DNA of 64,000 nucleotides from Apostichopus japonicus (Eukaryota; Echinodermata; Holothuroidea; Aspidochirotida; Stichopodidae). The stretch spans positions 26,737,611 to 26,801,610 of the forward strand of contig NC_092576.1 in the NCBI RefSeq assembly GCF_037975245.1, read 5' to 3'. The notes beneath the pieces are model-generated. The model was not told where the DNA came from. It saw only the letters and a program-made list of their open reading frames with translations, and searched no databases. Shown here piece by piece: positions 51,475-63,560 of this stretch. Numbering within the stretch: the first letter of the stretch is position 1; every line of letters starts with the position of its first letter. Made by a program: the position numbers and the translations under genes.

Positions 51475-51855
51475 GTCTAGAGCAGGGGTGGGCAATCATT
51501 TTTAAATTAATGGGCCAGATATAAGGAGTGAAAAATTGATTGGGCCGCACCTTACCAACGACCTGCTGTTGATTTTAAAACCTTTGATTCCGAGGACTTT
51601 CAAGCAATTGGTGTGTGTACTTAATCTGTATTCACAAAAACATAATGTCAATACAGCATGATTATTGGCGATAATGGGCTTACCTGACAGCATCATTAGT
51701 GCCGATAAATTCTAAGCGGCTAGCTCGATTTTTTTTGATGATGTAAAATAGATTGATTTTTTTCTCTTTTTCTTGAGACATGTCATGGGCCGCAAAAAAG
51801 TCACTGGGGGCCGCATGTGGCCCGCGGGCCGTAGACTGCCACCCCTGGTCTAGAG
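51475..51855. mobile_element. hAT-type MITE with perfect 8-bp target duplication
   Basis: The 365-bp element (51483-51847) has ends caggggtgggcaatc and gactgccacccctg. It is flanked on both sides by gtctagag (51475-51482 and 51848-51855). The right end carries a GC-rich palindromic patch (ggccgcatgtggcccgcggg). 8-bp duplications with CAGGGGTG ends are typical of hAT/Charlie-type elements. There is no transposase, so it is non-autonomous. Confidence 0.92.
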
Positions 51856-54047
51856 CAATCAAATCTCGCTGACAACAACGAACAGGAATGACGTTGTATC
51901 CCTTTTATATCAATTCTGTAGTCCAAGCTAGTTGTTATGCAATTCTCAGGGGAAGGGGTTCTTGCGGGTGGGTCCTGCAGTCCTCGGTTTAAGATCCTGG
52001 GTCGCAGCTTGAAATGGGATGTAATATCATTTAAAGATGGCATCTGTATTTACTATTTAGCTGCAAATTGTTCAAGTGGGTGGTGGTCTGGAAGGCCACA
52101 AGAAGGGGGGGGGGGGGAGGGGAATAGTGCTAAAATAAGCACTATATGGATTCTGAAATTATATCATATATATGCTAGATTGAAAATGATGTTGTTGGTT
52201 CCTCAGTGCAGGGGTCTTAAAGTTAAGGTTAATCCTGGATTTAATACAGTTTTATAAATTATGATAACTCAACCACAACATGTTCTGTCAACACTCATAT
52301 ATATCAGCAATAGAGCGGTACCCGTTGGATGAATTTCAACACCATGTGTCTTTCACTATTAATTATTTTAAAGTGCATTGTAAACACATTAAAGATCATT
52401 ACGGCCATATAAATTCTGAACAAGATGCCTTAAGGCTATAAATAAGATCTGTTAAGTACTGTAGGATTAGTTCACATACATATAATTATTGCCAAGTCTG
52501 TTCCATATAATGCCACATTACCAGTACATTCACAGACATTTTAATTGCTCCAAAATTCAGTGAAATTTAACTCATTCAAAGCTACAGTAGGCTTTACCAA
52601 ATTCAAATCAAAGATTTTTCATTTTCAAAATCCATCCCCCCCCCAACCTCCGCTTCCCATCCAATCATTAATAAATACCTACTTTGAAATATAACTTTAG
52701 TAAGTTTCCACTTTTTAGTTAGTTACAAAACTGCCAATGTGATATTGCATAAGTCTGGGGAAATTGACCATAATCAACTGTCCACAACTTCCTTTCATCA
52801 TTTGACGTTCTGACCCCAAATATCATCATGATCACCACCCTCTCATATCATTAATATCTGAGAAAGAGAGGCAGAGAGGGGCAGAGAGAGCTGATAAACT
52901 CACAGAGCTATTAGACTAGGCATGTAAAGAATGTCACTGGTATACAGCCAGTACACTCTACTATATCGCACAGTACATTACTGTACTCTGTACTGTAGGT
53001 ATAGCATAGCACGATGGGTATACTCTCCCTCTCTCTACAGTACATACTGCAGTATTTATTGTAGTCTGCAATGATCAATCTGCCCCACCATCCCCCACCA
53101 ATGGGGCTCCTATAGAACCTTCCATCCTGCAAAGTGTGACAGTCAATGTGTATGTATCGTTGGTCCTTGCTCTTAATAGCCTTCTGCTCACTTAAAGATG
53201 TTGAACGAAAAATGATATGGTTTTGCTGAGAGTAATGAATCAAGACCGGAGGACTTATTTGATGAAAAGAAAGATCTAATGTTTAGAGTATTGTTTATAA
53301 AATTGTCAAAAAGTCAAGTCATATCCGCTAAATGTTGATATTTAGTTTATGTCACTTTTTTTTTCATTTTCTGGAGAGGGAGGGATGGTTGGGGATGGGG
53401 AGAGGGGGGGGGAGAAGGGAAGAGACAGCATGGACACAAACCAGGAAGCTAGAAACTATTCTTAAAATTAACATTAAGTGATTTTTTGCACGATTTGATC
53501 TATTCTTATATCGACTTGTACAGGGAATATGAGCACACTATGCATCCCTCGAAACTAGTGACACAATCTTCAACAGTAAGATGCCATTGTGCACACATGG
53601 ATCCATTCATGCTCCATTACTGTACAGCAAGTAGTCCTGTCCGCATTGTGACTTTCCGAAGGTCAATAATTTTTAAAGTAATGTATAACAGTCTTTATGT
53701 ACTGTACTATGATATAAAAAAGCCACATAATTTAACCAACACAAGCTTTCTTCCTTATCCTGTATTATTAACCAGGCCAATTTTGCTTGCTGACTGCTTT
53801 TGAGAAAAGAGCAAAAATTTGACTTCTTGGCAAACTCACCCAGCAGGGGATGAAATTACTTCCAGTTGCTTGGCTAACAACAAAGCCCTGACCACTGACT
53901 TTTCTACACTGACATGTTTGGTTTCATACAGGGTTTTGGCTTGCATCATGCTGCTTCAATTAGTAATATATTCTGCAGAGGATAAGGTCTACTACGCTGG
54001 CTGCTGAGGTGATATACAGGACCGTATACATTATGAATAATAATATA

Positions 54048-54345
54048 ATAATAATATATGCAAATTTATATAGCGCCAATATCCAGAGGAAAACTAATGC
54101 TAAGTGGCGCTAGTGCTAAGGGAAAGGCAGTCAAAAATAGATAAGTTTTGAGTCTGTTTTTTGAAAATGTTAACTTTGGGTGCCGACTTGATGTGCAGTG
54201 GAAGTGAGTTCCACAGAGTAGGAGCGGCACTAAAAAACCATTGTTGACCAAATGACTTGAGCTTCCACTTAGGTACATGGAACACTAGCTGATTTGAGGA
54301 TCGGAGAGAGAGGGTGGTGGTCTTCCGACTGAACATACTACGCAC
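54048..54345 (-). mobile_element. LINE 3' end with reverse-transcriptase ORF C-terminus
   Basis: The minus-strand frame reads RKTTTLSLRSSNQLVFHVPK, WKLKSFGQQWFFSAAPTLWN, SLPLHIKSAPKVNIFKKQTQ and a short tail. This fits the conserved C-terminal block of L2/CR1-type retrotransposon ORF2 (LRSS..L..P...LK.YG...FS.AAP.LWNSLP..I). The 3' end has ggcgctatataaatttgcat and an AT-rich tail at 54034-54060. It is 5'-truncated and therefore not functional. Confidence 0.87.
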
Positions 54346-55084
54346 ATGTATACATGCATGCAGCTGGGGCTATTGAAAATGAAAATCATTTTAATGAAGT
54401 TCTTCGGTCCATGGAATGTACGCTGGTAATATTGTAAACCACACAGGAATTATCTAAAGGCCATTATCAGTATTGCTCTAACATACAGTACATGTAGCTA
54501 GATTATCAAACACTGGTCACTCATGCTGAAACATTGACAAGCAAATTACACAGTTTCCACGGTGATGAGCAAATCATTTTCCTGAGATATTTGTTTCATT
54601 TAATACAACTCCTCTGTGTTTGAAAATTGTTGAGAGAGTCGGAGTCCTCTGGGAAATGACTTTGCATAACATTTGCAATGGTAAGCTTGCACGCAATGAA
54701 TTGACATGCGAACATAATCTTTAATGGATATTAGTATTGTGCCCAGAATTCAGCATGCTAAACTTGCTAGAATTACAGAAAAGTCCTTTCCTGGTGGTTC
54801 TGACCATTAAAGTTATCCCCACACATTGAATAGTCTTTCAATTACATGTACACCACATTTAGTACAGCCCTGTTGTTGGATATACGCTACGTAATGGCTG
54901 TACATACAGTAATACCTTCCTTTATTGGTATTTACTTTTGTCCAAATTGAAATCTGTGAATGACTCAAGTTCTTCAGAAATGTCTCTATCTCTAACGTTG
55001 ATTCTAAAATACCTTCAAGCACACTCAGACTTGGAATCATTCCCCCCCCCCCCCTCCCTTTTTCTTTACAGTACACTGTTCTGT

Positions 55085-55708
55085 TTACCATTTAATGTGC
55101 AAGCAAGTCACAAGCAAGCTTTTAGTATTGGTATGTACCTGTAAACCACAGTGTAGATATACAGTATGATATATCATAAAAGAGATAAGGAAGTCCAATA
55201 GTGTCTCTAGTTTGTGTACACTGAATTGATGAATCAGGACCATCGAAACTGTGAATCTAGAGACAACATCAATAACTACAGTAGAATGTGATGGCAAGTT
55301 ATCATAATAACATGACTTGCTTTCAAAATCTACAGAGGATTTGAAAGACAAACTTTTGTAATCAATGCAGTCTTTCTGGGTTATTTTGCCACAAGGTGAG
55401 AGGACAGTGGATTTGGTTGTAAAATGTGAAGAGCAAATTTGAGTAGTTAGTTTTACACAACACTCTACCGGCCTTTTATACCCTGTTTCTGTCAACATTA
55501 CTCTTTGATGTGCAAACTTGTAGAATTGGTTTCTACAAGGAAAAACTATAAAAAATGCAGTTCTGTAAGACATACTTGAAGTCAAGTCTCTGTTAAGTTT
55601 TTTACATTTCTCCGAACTTGGAACTTTGTATTTTGTACTCCGAGAGACCAAATTTCTTGTCCTCGTATTACTAACCGACAGTTTAAAAGATAAACTTGTC
55701 GAAATCAT
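55085..55708 (-). CDS. Unrecognised 207-codon open frame (doubtful)
   Basis: An open frame on the minus strand, starting MISTSLSFKLSVSNTRTRNL and ending VTCLHIKW. It is the second longest frame outside low-complexity repeats and is long for sequence this AT-rich. I recognise no domain, signal peptide or catalytic motif. A hydrophobic stretch (LLDFLISFMIYHTVYL) lies near residues 168-183. There is no matching element elsewhere in the window. It could be a lineage-specific gene, an exon, a decayed transposon piece or chance. Confidence 0.2.
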   Translation of the reverse strand: MISTSLSFKLSVSNTRTRNLVSRSTKYKVPSSEKCKKLNRDLTSSMSYRTAFFIVFPCRNQFYKFAHQRVMLTETGYKRPVECCVKLTTQICSSHFTTKSTVLSPCGKITQKDCIDYKSLSFKSSVDFESKSCYYDNLPSHSTVVIDVVSRFTVSMVLIHQFSVHKLETLLDFLISFMIYHTVYLHCGLQVHTNTKSLLVTCLHIKW

Positions 55709-56316
55709 AGTACTGTTTCCCCCTCTTTGTACTATCTACCTACAACATAATATATCTGTCCCCGTGTTCCATCTATAGTCTTGTTTAATTTCAAAATGAC
55801 ACCAGCCACTCTCCTATAGTTCTCTCGCTCTTTCCCCCTGTTGCATTATTAGAAAGTTTGTAAACGATGATTGAGCAGAAAGGTGCCGCTTCCATGAAGA
55901 AGTGCCTGCAGGAGTCACTGGTGTACTTGCAAATAATTAAATTCACCAGACTGGGGAAAGGAAGACAGACCATATATGCAGGTGTAGTTGATCATAATCA
56001 ACTGAGAGCAGCCACACACTGTAAGCACACATTCACACTGTAAGTTTAATAGCTACACATGGTTCAATGTAGCCAAGCAGGGTACTGTAAGCTACTGTGT
56101 ACAGCACATATACATAATACATTACAGCCTTTGTCGTTTACCTCCATTTCATATACAAAGTCTGTTCAAAGTATATCTCTTTCGAGATCCGGCTTTAGGA
56201 ATCACAAATGATTTTCGAGTTGGTTAGCATCAGGTTTTGATCTCCAGAGCGAGGCAAAATATGTCACCAAAAAAAGAACTAGTATTGTTCGATACAGGTG
56301 ACGGACGCCTACAGTG

Positions 56317-56392
56317 GAATTACGACCTTCCTTACCGGTTTCGAACCTCTGGACATACAATCAGCGTCCTTAGCCTAGTGGTTAGGGCATTT
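56317..56392 (-). mobile_element. tRNA-like SINE head fragment
   Basis: The minus strand reads aaccactaggctaaggacgc followed by tgattgtatgtccagag and the B box ggttcgaaacc (56337-56347). Order and spacing match the head of the SINE at 32832-33155, but the body blocks of that family do not follow. Confidence 0.5.
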
Positions 56393-56397
56393 AAAGC

Positions 56398-56475
56398 GAG
56401 ATCTATATCTATATATATCTATATATAAATATATATATATATATATATACATATACATACATATATACATATATG
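56398..56475. repeat. AT-rich microsatellite
   Basis: Alternating tatctatata, tatatatata and catacatata words. Confidence 0.9.
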
Positions 56476-56931
56476 CCCTTCTCCTCAAGGACAAAGACAG
56501 GTTCCTTCCCATGTCTCCATTCCAAAACCAAATATGGCATTCATTTCAGCTTCCACGGTTGGCGTCTGAACTGATACCAGGTAATACAAATCAAATGTGT
56601 AAATTTACATTTCTAACCCAGCAGGAGTTAAACATCATTTTTCTCTTGTGGGGTAATTTGATTTTTTTTTTTTCTGATGTTTTTTTTTTCCTTTTTCTTT
56701 TCTGTTTTTTCCTTTTGTTGTTCTCAAATTGGAATAGTAAAAAGACCATTACAGGCAGTATATAGCAGTAGACAGTAGTTCATGGTTGAATACTTACATG
56801 TTGCACTGTTCAGTTTTACATGCATAAGAAAAAGAGATTTGTTTTCTTATTAGAATAGTCCCCTAGGCCTAATATAGTGGCACTATAAATATCCTACTGA
56901 TTTTAGTATTTTTGCATTCAATTTTATTTAG

Positions 56932-57722
56932 GGGATATGGGAGAGGGGGTAAGGGGGAGGGTAAGGGTAAGGGAGAGGGGGTTAGGGAGAGGGGGTAAGG
57001 GAGAGGGGGTAAGGGGATATGGGGTAAGGGAGTGCAGGTAAGGGGTAAGGGAGAGGGGATAAGGGGGAGGGATAAGTGGGTAAGGGGGTAAATGGGTAAG
57101 GGAGTGGGGATTAGAGAGTGGGGGTGAGGGAGAGGGGGTAAAGAAGAGAGGGTAATGAAGAGGGGGTAATGAAGAGGGGGTAAGGAAGAGGTAAGGGAGA
57201 GGGAATAAGGGAGAGGGAATAAGGGGTAGGGTAAGGGTAAGGGAGAGGGGGTAAGGGAGAGGGGGTTAGGGAGAGGGGGTAAGGGGATATGGGGTAAGGG
57301 AGTGCAGGTAAGGGGTAAGGGAGAGGGGATAAGGGGGAGGGGGTAAGTGGGTAAGGGAGTGGGGATTAGAGAGTGGGGGTGAGGGAGGGGGTAAAGAAGA
57401 GAGGGTAATGAAGAGGGGGTAATGAAGAGGGGGTAAGGAAGAGGGGGTAAGGAAGAGGGGTAAGGGAGAGGGGTAAGGGAGTGGGAGTAATGAAGAGGGG
57501 GTGAGGAAGAGGGTAAGGGAGAGGGGGTAAGGGAGTGGGGGTGAGGGTAATGAAGAGGGGGTGAGGAAGAGGGTAAAGGAGAGGGGATAAGGGAGTGGGG
57601 GTAGGGGGGTGGGGGTGAGGGGGTAATGAAGAGGGGGTGAGGAAGAGGGGTAAGGGAGAGGGGGTAAGGGAGAGGGGTAAGGGAGAGGAGAAGGGAAAAG
57701 GGAAGGAAACTGGGAGGAGAGA
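56932..57722. repeat. G-rich, strand-asymmetric degenerate array (~790 bp)
   Basis: Built from gggggtaaggga, gagggggttaggga, gagggtaatgaa and gtggggattaga words. A long segment near 56955-57110 recurs at about 57235-57340 almost unchanged (same order of ggatatggggtaaggg and gagtgcaggtaagg). The complementary strand is a C/T/A tract giving Pro/Leu/Ser-only frames. No gene is present. Confidence 0.95.
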
Positions 57723-57837
57723 GATAAGGAACAACATAACAAGAAATTAATTCATCATTCAGCCAGTTATTCCTACAACATTATATTATGTCAACTCAAA
57801 CTCTACTGCCCTGAAAGTCAATTGGGTCTTATTTCTT

Positions 57838-57896
57838 TTTTATTGTTATTATTATTATTATTTTTATTATTATTATTATTATTATTACTATTATTC
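57838..57896. repeat. (ATT)n microsatellite
   Basis: Trinucleotide run with a few interruptions. Confidence 0.93.
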
Positions 57897-58461
57897 AAAC
57901 GTTTTATATCACTTATCTGTGAGCTAAAAAACGCCTGAGATGTCATTGTTGAAATGTGACATTTAAGCAGTTTCATGAATTGACCAGACTCCAGTTTAGA
58001 ATGTTAATGGTCATCAATGTTGTTCCATGTCAGCAAATTAATATGGGGGATCAGAGCCTGTAGGAAATTACTTTTGGAAACTTTTTTACTATTTACAATT
58101 AGACACTTGAAATGTCTACAGTGAAACAAAACGGCTTGGATGGTGACAATGAAGTGAAGGCCTATTAAAAATCAAACCATTTGTGACCATTATTAGACTT
58201 CCTGGCATATTTGGGGACAACTCCAATGACCTCTAATTAAACAGGCGCATAAATTATGCATTCCGTTCATTGTTTGTGTGTGGAGAGTAAGGAGGATATG
58301 CATGATCATGATGTTCAATATTGACCAATCACTGCCTGGCTCTGAATTACGAACTTCCTCACACGAGATCACGTACATCTTCCACACAACCAACCTTCAT
58401 CCTGTTGTGGTTGATCAGGCCATAATTCAACCTGTATCGCATCACAAATAATATGCAAAAT

Positions 58462-58722
58462 GATATGCAAAATGCTAGATGCTTCGCTCCCGAAGTCTGG
58501 AACAATTTGCCAACAAACATCCGTAGAACACCTAATCTTAAATCGTTCTAAGACAGATATGAAGACGTACCTTTCTAGCTGTTTTTAAACTGTCATTATA
58601 CTTCTTAGCCTGGTTTAACTGTTTATGTTCCTCTTTATATATTTTTTATTGTACAGCGCTTCAAGATTTATGGGAGGCGCTATATATAAGTATTACGTAT
58701 TATTATTATTATTATTATTAAA
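58462..58722 (+). mobile_element. LINE 3' end, degenerate
   Basis: The plus strand reads FAPEVWNNLPTNIRRTPNLK-SF, then a stop and frameshift, then a K-T-Y-L relic. This is the (A)P-LWN-LP-IR block typical of L2/CR1 ORF2 C-termini. It is followed by gcgcttcaagatttatggga, ggcgctatatataagtatta and ATT repeats. The tail differs somewhat from the 4457-type tails, so it may be a related subfamily. Confidence 0.8.
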
Positions 58723-59214
58723 TTACAACAGTTTTCCTTTTTCTTTTTTTTACACTGGAACCATATACTGTATGTAGTATTTTATAAGAGACGAAATTGA
58801 AAGCCTTCAAAACTGCTAACATCAAAGCTTGAATACTTGAATTATTTCCTGTAGATTTGGAATATTCCCTGTAGATTTGTGACAGATTTCCTGGACAAAA
58901 TTCATCACAAATGCAAAAGCTATTACCTTGAAATGGACTTAAGGGGCTCTCTTTAAGCACTCAATTAAGTGAAAAGTTTGACAACCTAACTACTTTGTGA
59001 CCTAAATAAACAAGTTACATCTCACACCGATTTTATACAAACTCAAATTTTGAAGTAACTGTAGACAGGGAGATTTGATATGTAATTGCATGCATTTGTT
59101 TATATGGAGACAAAGGTTACAAACTGTAAAGAGAGTAGCAAACTGAAAAACAACAATATGGTACACTTTCAATTTGTACCTGTAGACTCTAACTATTAAT
59201 TAACAATCTTCAGT

Positions 59215-60447
59215 GTAAAATTAAAGTACTGACGAGATTCCTTTGTATTCGTTTACATAGGTTTTAAGATGTATACAGTAGGAGCTGCACAGTAGTGTAG
59301 AGATCTTCGCCCAAGTTTGTAACAACCCACATTTAGCATTTAACTATCTGTGTAAACTACTGAAGAGCTTCCTTTGTATTTGTTTACATAGATTCTATGG
59401 TATGTCAGTAAGTTGCACAGCACTGTAGAGATCTTCACACTTGTAACAACCCACATTTAGCATTTAACTATCTGTGTAAAATACCGAAGAACTTCCTTTG
59501 TAAATGTTTACATAGATTCTATGCTATGTCAGTAAGTTGCACAGCACTGTAGAGATTTTCACATTTGTAACAACCCACATTTAGCATTTAACTATCTGTG
59601 TAAATACTGAAGAACTTCCTTTGTGTTTGTTTACATAGATTCTATGCTATGTCAGTAAGTTGCACAGCACTGTAGAGATCTTCACACTTGAAACAACCCA
59701 CATTTAGCATTTAACTATCTGTGTAAAATACTGAAGAACTTCCTTTGTGTTTGTTTACATAGATTCTATGCTATGTCTGTAAGTTGCACAGGGCTGTAGA
59801 GATCTTCACACTTGAAACAACCCACATCTAGCATTTAACTATCTGTGTAAAATACTGAAGAACTTCCTTTGTGTTTGTTTACATAGATTCTATGCTATGT
59901 CAGTAAGTTGCACAGCACTGTGGAGATCTTCACACTTGAAACAACCCACATCTAGCATTTAACTATCTGTGTAAAATACTGAAGAACTTCCTTTGTGTTT
60001 GTTTACATAGATTCTATGCTATGTCAGTAAGTTGAACAGCGCAGTAGAGACCTTCACACTTGTAACAACCCACATCTAGCATTTAACTATCTGTGTAAAA
60101 TACCGAAGAACTTCCTTTGTATATGTTTACATAGATTCTATGCTATGTTAGTAAGTTGAACAGCGCTGTAGAGATCTTCACACTTGTAACAACCCACATC
60201 TAGCATTTAACTATCTGTGTAAAATACCGAAGAACTTCCTTTGTATATGTTTACATAGATTCTATGCTATGTTAGTAAGTTGCCCAGCACTGTAGAGATC
60301 TTCACACTTGTAACAACCCACATCTAGCATTTAACTATCTGTGTAAAATACCGAAGAACTTCCTTTGTATATGTTTACATAGATTCTATGCTATGTTAGT
60401 AAGTTGAACAGCGCTGTAGAGATTTTCACACTTGTAACAACCCAACT
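59215..60447. repeat. 124-bp tandem array, about 10 copies
   Basis: Units of taactatctgtgtaaaatac, gaagaacttcctttgt, gtttacatagattctatgct, atgtcagtaagttgcacagc, actgtagagatcttcacact and tgtaacaacccacat. Spacing is 124 (one unit 123) from 59341 to 60332. The left-most copy is the most diverged and the right-hand ones the most alike. Confidence 0.96.
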
Positions 60448-61129
60448 CCTAAAACATCAATAAAACAAACACACACACTGGATGATACAGATAGATACTA
60501 AAGGATATTCTGATCCACCCACATAAATGCCAGAAGCTATACAGTCAATCATAACTAATCCTTTTGAGTTTATTGACAGTCACCACAATCAATAATAACT
60601 AATCCTGTTGAGTTTATCCACAGTTGTAAACCACATCAGAGAGTTACATACAGTAGCTTTTACCCTGACATACTTCAACCAGCATGATCCATTGGAAAAA
60701 TATTCCAAATGTTTTGATTTCAACACAATTACTCATTGGTTGACTCAAACCAGTAAATAACAGACAATTCCCAAACTCCCCTGTTGACTCAAAAGCTTGC
60801 TTTTCAAACCCACACCACCACAATAGACAAGATTACACAGTTCTAAGGGTATATATTACTACAGCCCAGAGTGTCAAAACGGCAGGGATTTCCCCCAATA
60901 GGTCAGTGGGGATTGTCTTACATTCAGCCCAAGTTGGGAGTTTGCCCCAAGCATTGATGTTACCAGATCAGTATAAACATGTGGCTTACGTAGGATTTAA
61001 CACAACCTACAGTACTACACAAATAAGAGCTAGGGTACTCTAGGGAAGGGGTACAAGCATGCAGAATCTGTATAGATTTCACTGTAAGGAAATTTTGAAA
61101 ATTTCCTAACTTCTGGATTATGATAAGTA

Positions 61130-61489
61130 TTAAAGGGTGTGAAGACTCAAGCAAAAAAAAACATCTAATGCCGGTAATCTGACCTAGTTTCGAATGAGGT
61201 GTATTAACAGAAGTGTTAGACACCAACATCGATCCCAGAAAATACACACACAGGTTGCTACCGTCGGTAATTAGACACTAGTGTACAGTCAGTACATACA
61301 TCTGCGGTCAATACCCACAGCACAGTGTATAAACGATACAGCTCAGGTCCAGCTAAAGATAACAAGGTACTGTATCACGTTTTATGTCTGCATTTTGTAG
61401 CGACACAAACAAAACGTCACTTGCAAGCAACAGAAAGTTAACTTTTTCAGAGGGACACTCGGTTTGGGGCGAGTCTTCAATGCCTTTAA
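61130..61489 (-). mobile_element. TTAA-flanked MITE, copy 3
   Basis: TTAA at 61130-61133 and 61486-61489, with ends agggtgtgaagactc and ggggcgagtcttcaatgcct. Same internal blocks as the copies at 5344 and 37227, in the same orientation as the latter. Confidence 0.82.
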
Positions 61490-61674
61490 GTTCAGTTGTT
61501 CATTCTGCTGGCCATTCTTCTCGATCAGGCAAGGTTATCCTCTCCTGCAGTGAATTAGAGGCGGGCAAAAGACGAGGGTTTCAGGCCAAAGATTTTGTCA
61601 TCATGGTCAACGGTTTACCTCACATGAACGTGAAAACAAGTCAGTTTTCACATTTATTAGCAAATTTAGCAAAA

Positions 61675-61982
61675 GCGACATGTTCTAGGAAATGTTTCTC
61701 AATGGAACAAACCTAAAACACAAACAAAACCATAGATATATCTCTTCAATTCCAAAATTTTTACATATTTCCAAAAGTCGGTGACATGTTCTACGAAATG
61801 TTACTCTAGATGGAACAACCCAAACACAAACAAGAACATCTAGACATATCTCTTCAATTCCAAAATTTTACAAATTCCAAAAGTCGGTGCCATGTTCTAT
61901 GAAACGTTTCTCTATGGAACAACCCTAACACAAACACGACCATCGATCTCTCTTTAATTCCAAAATTTTACAAATTCCAAAT
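61675..61982. repeat. 106-bp tandem repeat, 3 copies
   Basis: Landmark gacatgttcta / gccatgttcta at 61677, 61783 and 61889, with atggaacaacc, ctcttcaattccaaaatttt and ccaaaagtcggtg in each unit. Confidence 0.9.
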
Positions 61983-62100
61983 ATCTCCTCTTTTATATCA
62001 TACCAACTATCACTCCGATAATTGTCATTCCATGTCATTATCAGCCGAGAATGACTATCGCATTCGCAACAACTCACATCACTTTCAGTATTGAAGTAGT

Positions 62101-62140
62101 ATAACCAGGGAGCTGCTTAGATTAGCAGCTCCCTGGTATA
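62101..62140. other. Near-perfect inverted repeat (hairpin)
   Basis: Arms ccagggagctgct and agcagctccctgg pair over 13 bases around the 6-base spacer tagatt. Pairing extends by a few more bases across a one-base bulge (ataa / tat). No open frame. Confidence 0.85.
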
Positions 62141-63284
62141 ACATAATATTCCACTATCATGATAGCTAAAAGTAAAACCATTATTTTCTGGTACAGTGCA
62201 ACTTCAAGGAGGAACCTAGACACAGGAGACAGTATTGGTTTGTTTAACCTCCATAGCATGAGTCACTCGATACCTTCTGGAGGTTTCATTATAAACATGT
62301 AGCCTTTGTTTTCACATTCAACGATTTTACATCAGGTGCATCCTGCATGGCTCCACATAGTAATGTACACACACAAACACACACACAGTACAAGTATGGT
62401 ATGTGTACCTTCAATGTCATCTATATATACGTATCTCACTGCTCAATCTATAACTATCAAAGTGGCAAAGTGCAAATCAATAACTTAAATGATAACTTAA
62501 TTGTTTGGGGTTTTCAAGTTCAAAACCTTATTTCAACAGAGACCTTCACAGTGAGTGCTGTCACATCTGAACAGTTGTAATAAGTTTGCAACATTTGACA
62601 ACCACTGAACATTAACATGGGGTATGTTGACAAAGAAGCCTGTGCAATAAAATTCTCCTTTCAAAATATTTACCCAATCTAGTATATATGGAACTTTGCA
62701 GAGAGATGTATAATGCAAGACCATCCATCCCCCCCCCCCCCACCTGCCTAAAATAATGTTTCTATGAAACTCCAGATAAATACAGTGTAATTGGTATGGT
62801 TTTACTGTAGATGCTGAAATTGTTAACACAAACACAATAGGAAACTATTGCAGCTTACTGTAATAATTTTTGTCTTGACCAAGTTTAAGTCCAAGTTCCT
62901 TTTTGTGCCATTCTGTTTGTTCTAGAAATTTTGTCGCCCAGATAATTTTTCATCATGGTATAATATTCTTCAAATGGCCTACAAAATGTTCCACTTTTCT
63001 GCAATTTTATTTTAAATTAAATTTGTGGAGCTCTAATAACTCCGACTTACTATTCACTATGTACACGGATAACTTTAGGTGGAATTTATTATTATTATTT
63101 TTTTAGTAGGTGGAATTTAGCATCATAAAGTGTCAAAAGCTTATACAAAATCAACAGTAAGGAGCTGCTTGATAGCGTAGTTTAAACACCTGGTTGGGAC
63201 AAATTTTTTTGTGAACTTTCAAGTCAGCTTCAAAGTACTTCTACTGACAGTATGAGCATCCTTTGTCTATCGGATAAAGCTTCT

Positions 63285-63560
63285 AGGAACTATACATATT
63301 GTCAGTATAAGTGCTTTGAAGCATGACATAAGAGGACAGTATAGAGTGGTATTAGCATTAGAATCAGATGAAAGTTGGGAACTGTACATACTGTCAGTAT
63401 AAGTGCTTTGAAGCATGATAAGAGAGGACAGTATAGAGTGGTATTAGCATTAGAATCAGATGAAGGTTAGGAACTGTTCATACTGTCAGTATAAGTGCTT
63501 TAAAGCATGATATGAGAGGACAGTATAGAGTGGTATTAGCACTGAGAAGTTGTCCCAACT
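63285..63560. repeat. 92-bp tandem repeat, 3 copies
   Basis: Landmark gtcagtataagtgctttgaa at 63301, 63393 and 63485, followed by gcatgata-agaggacagta and tagagtggtattagcatt. Confidence 0.92.

Noticed and set aside
56365-56400. Plus-strand tRNA-like cttagcctagtggttagggc
   Set aside because: The B box is only on the minus strand at the right distance, so the tRNA-like head reads the other way.
57266-57742. 158-codon Pro/Ser/Leu-rich frame resembling an extensin-like protein
   Set aside because: It is the C-rich complement of the G-rich degenerate array and has no signal or flanking exon structure.
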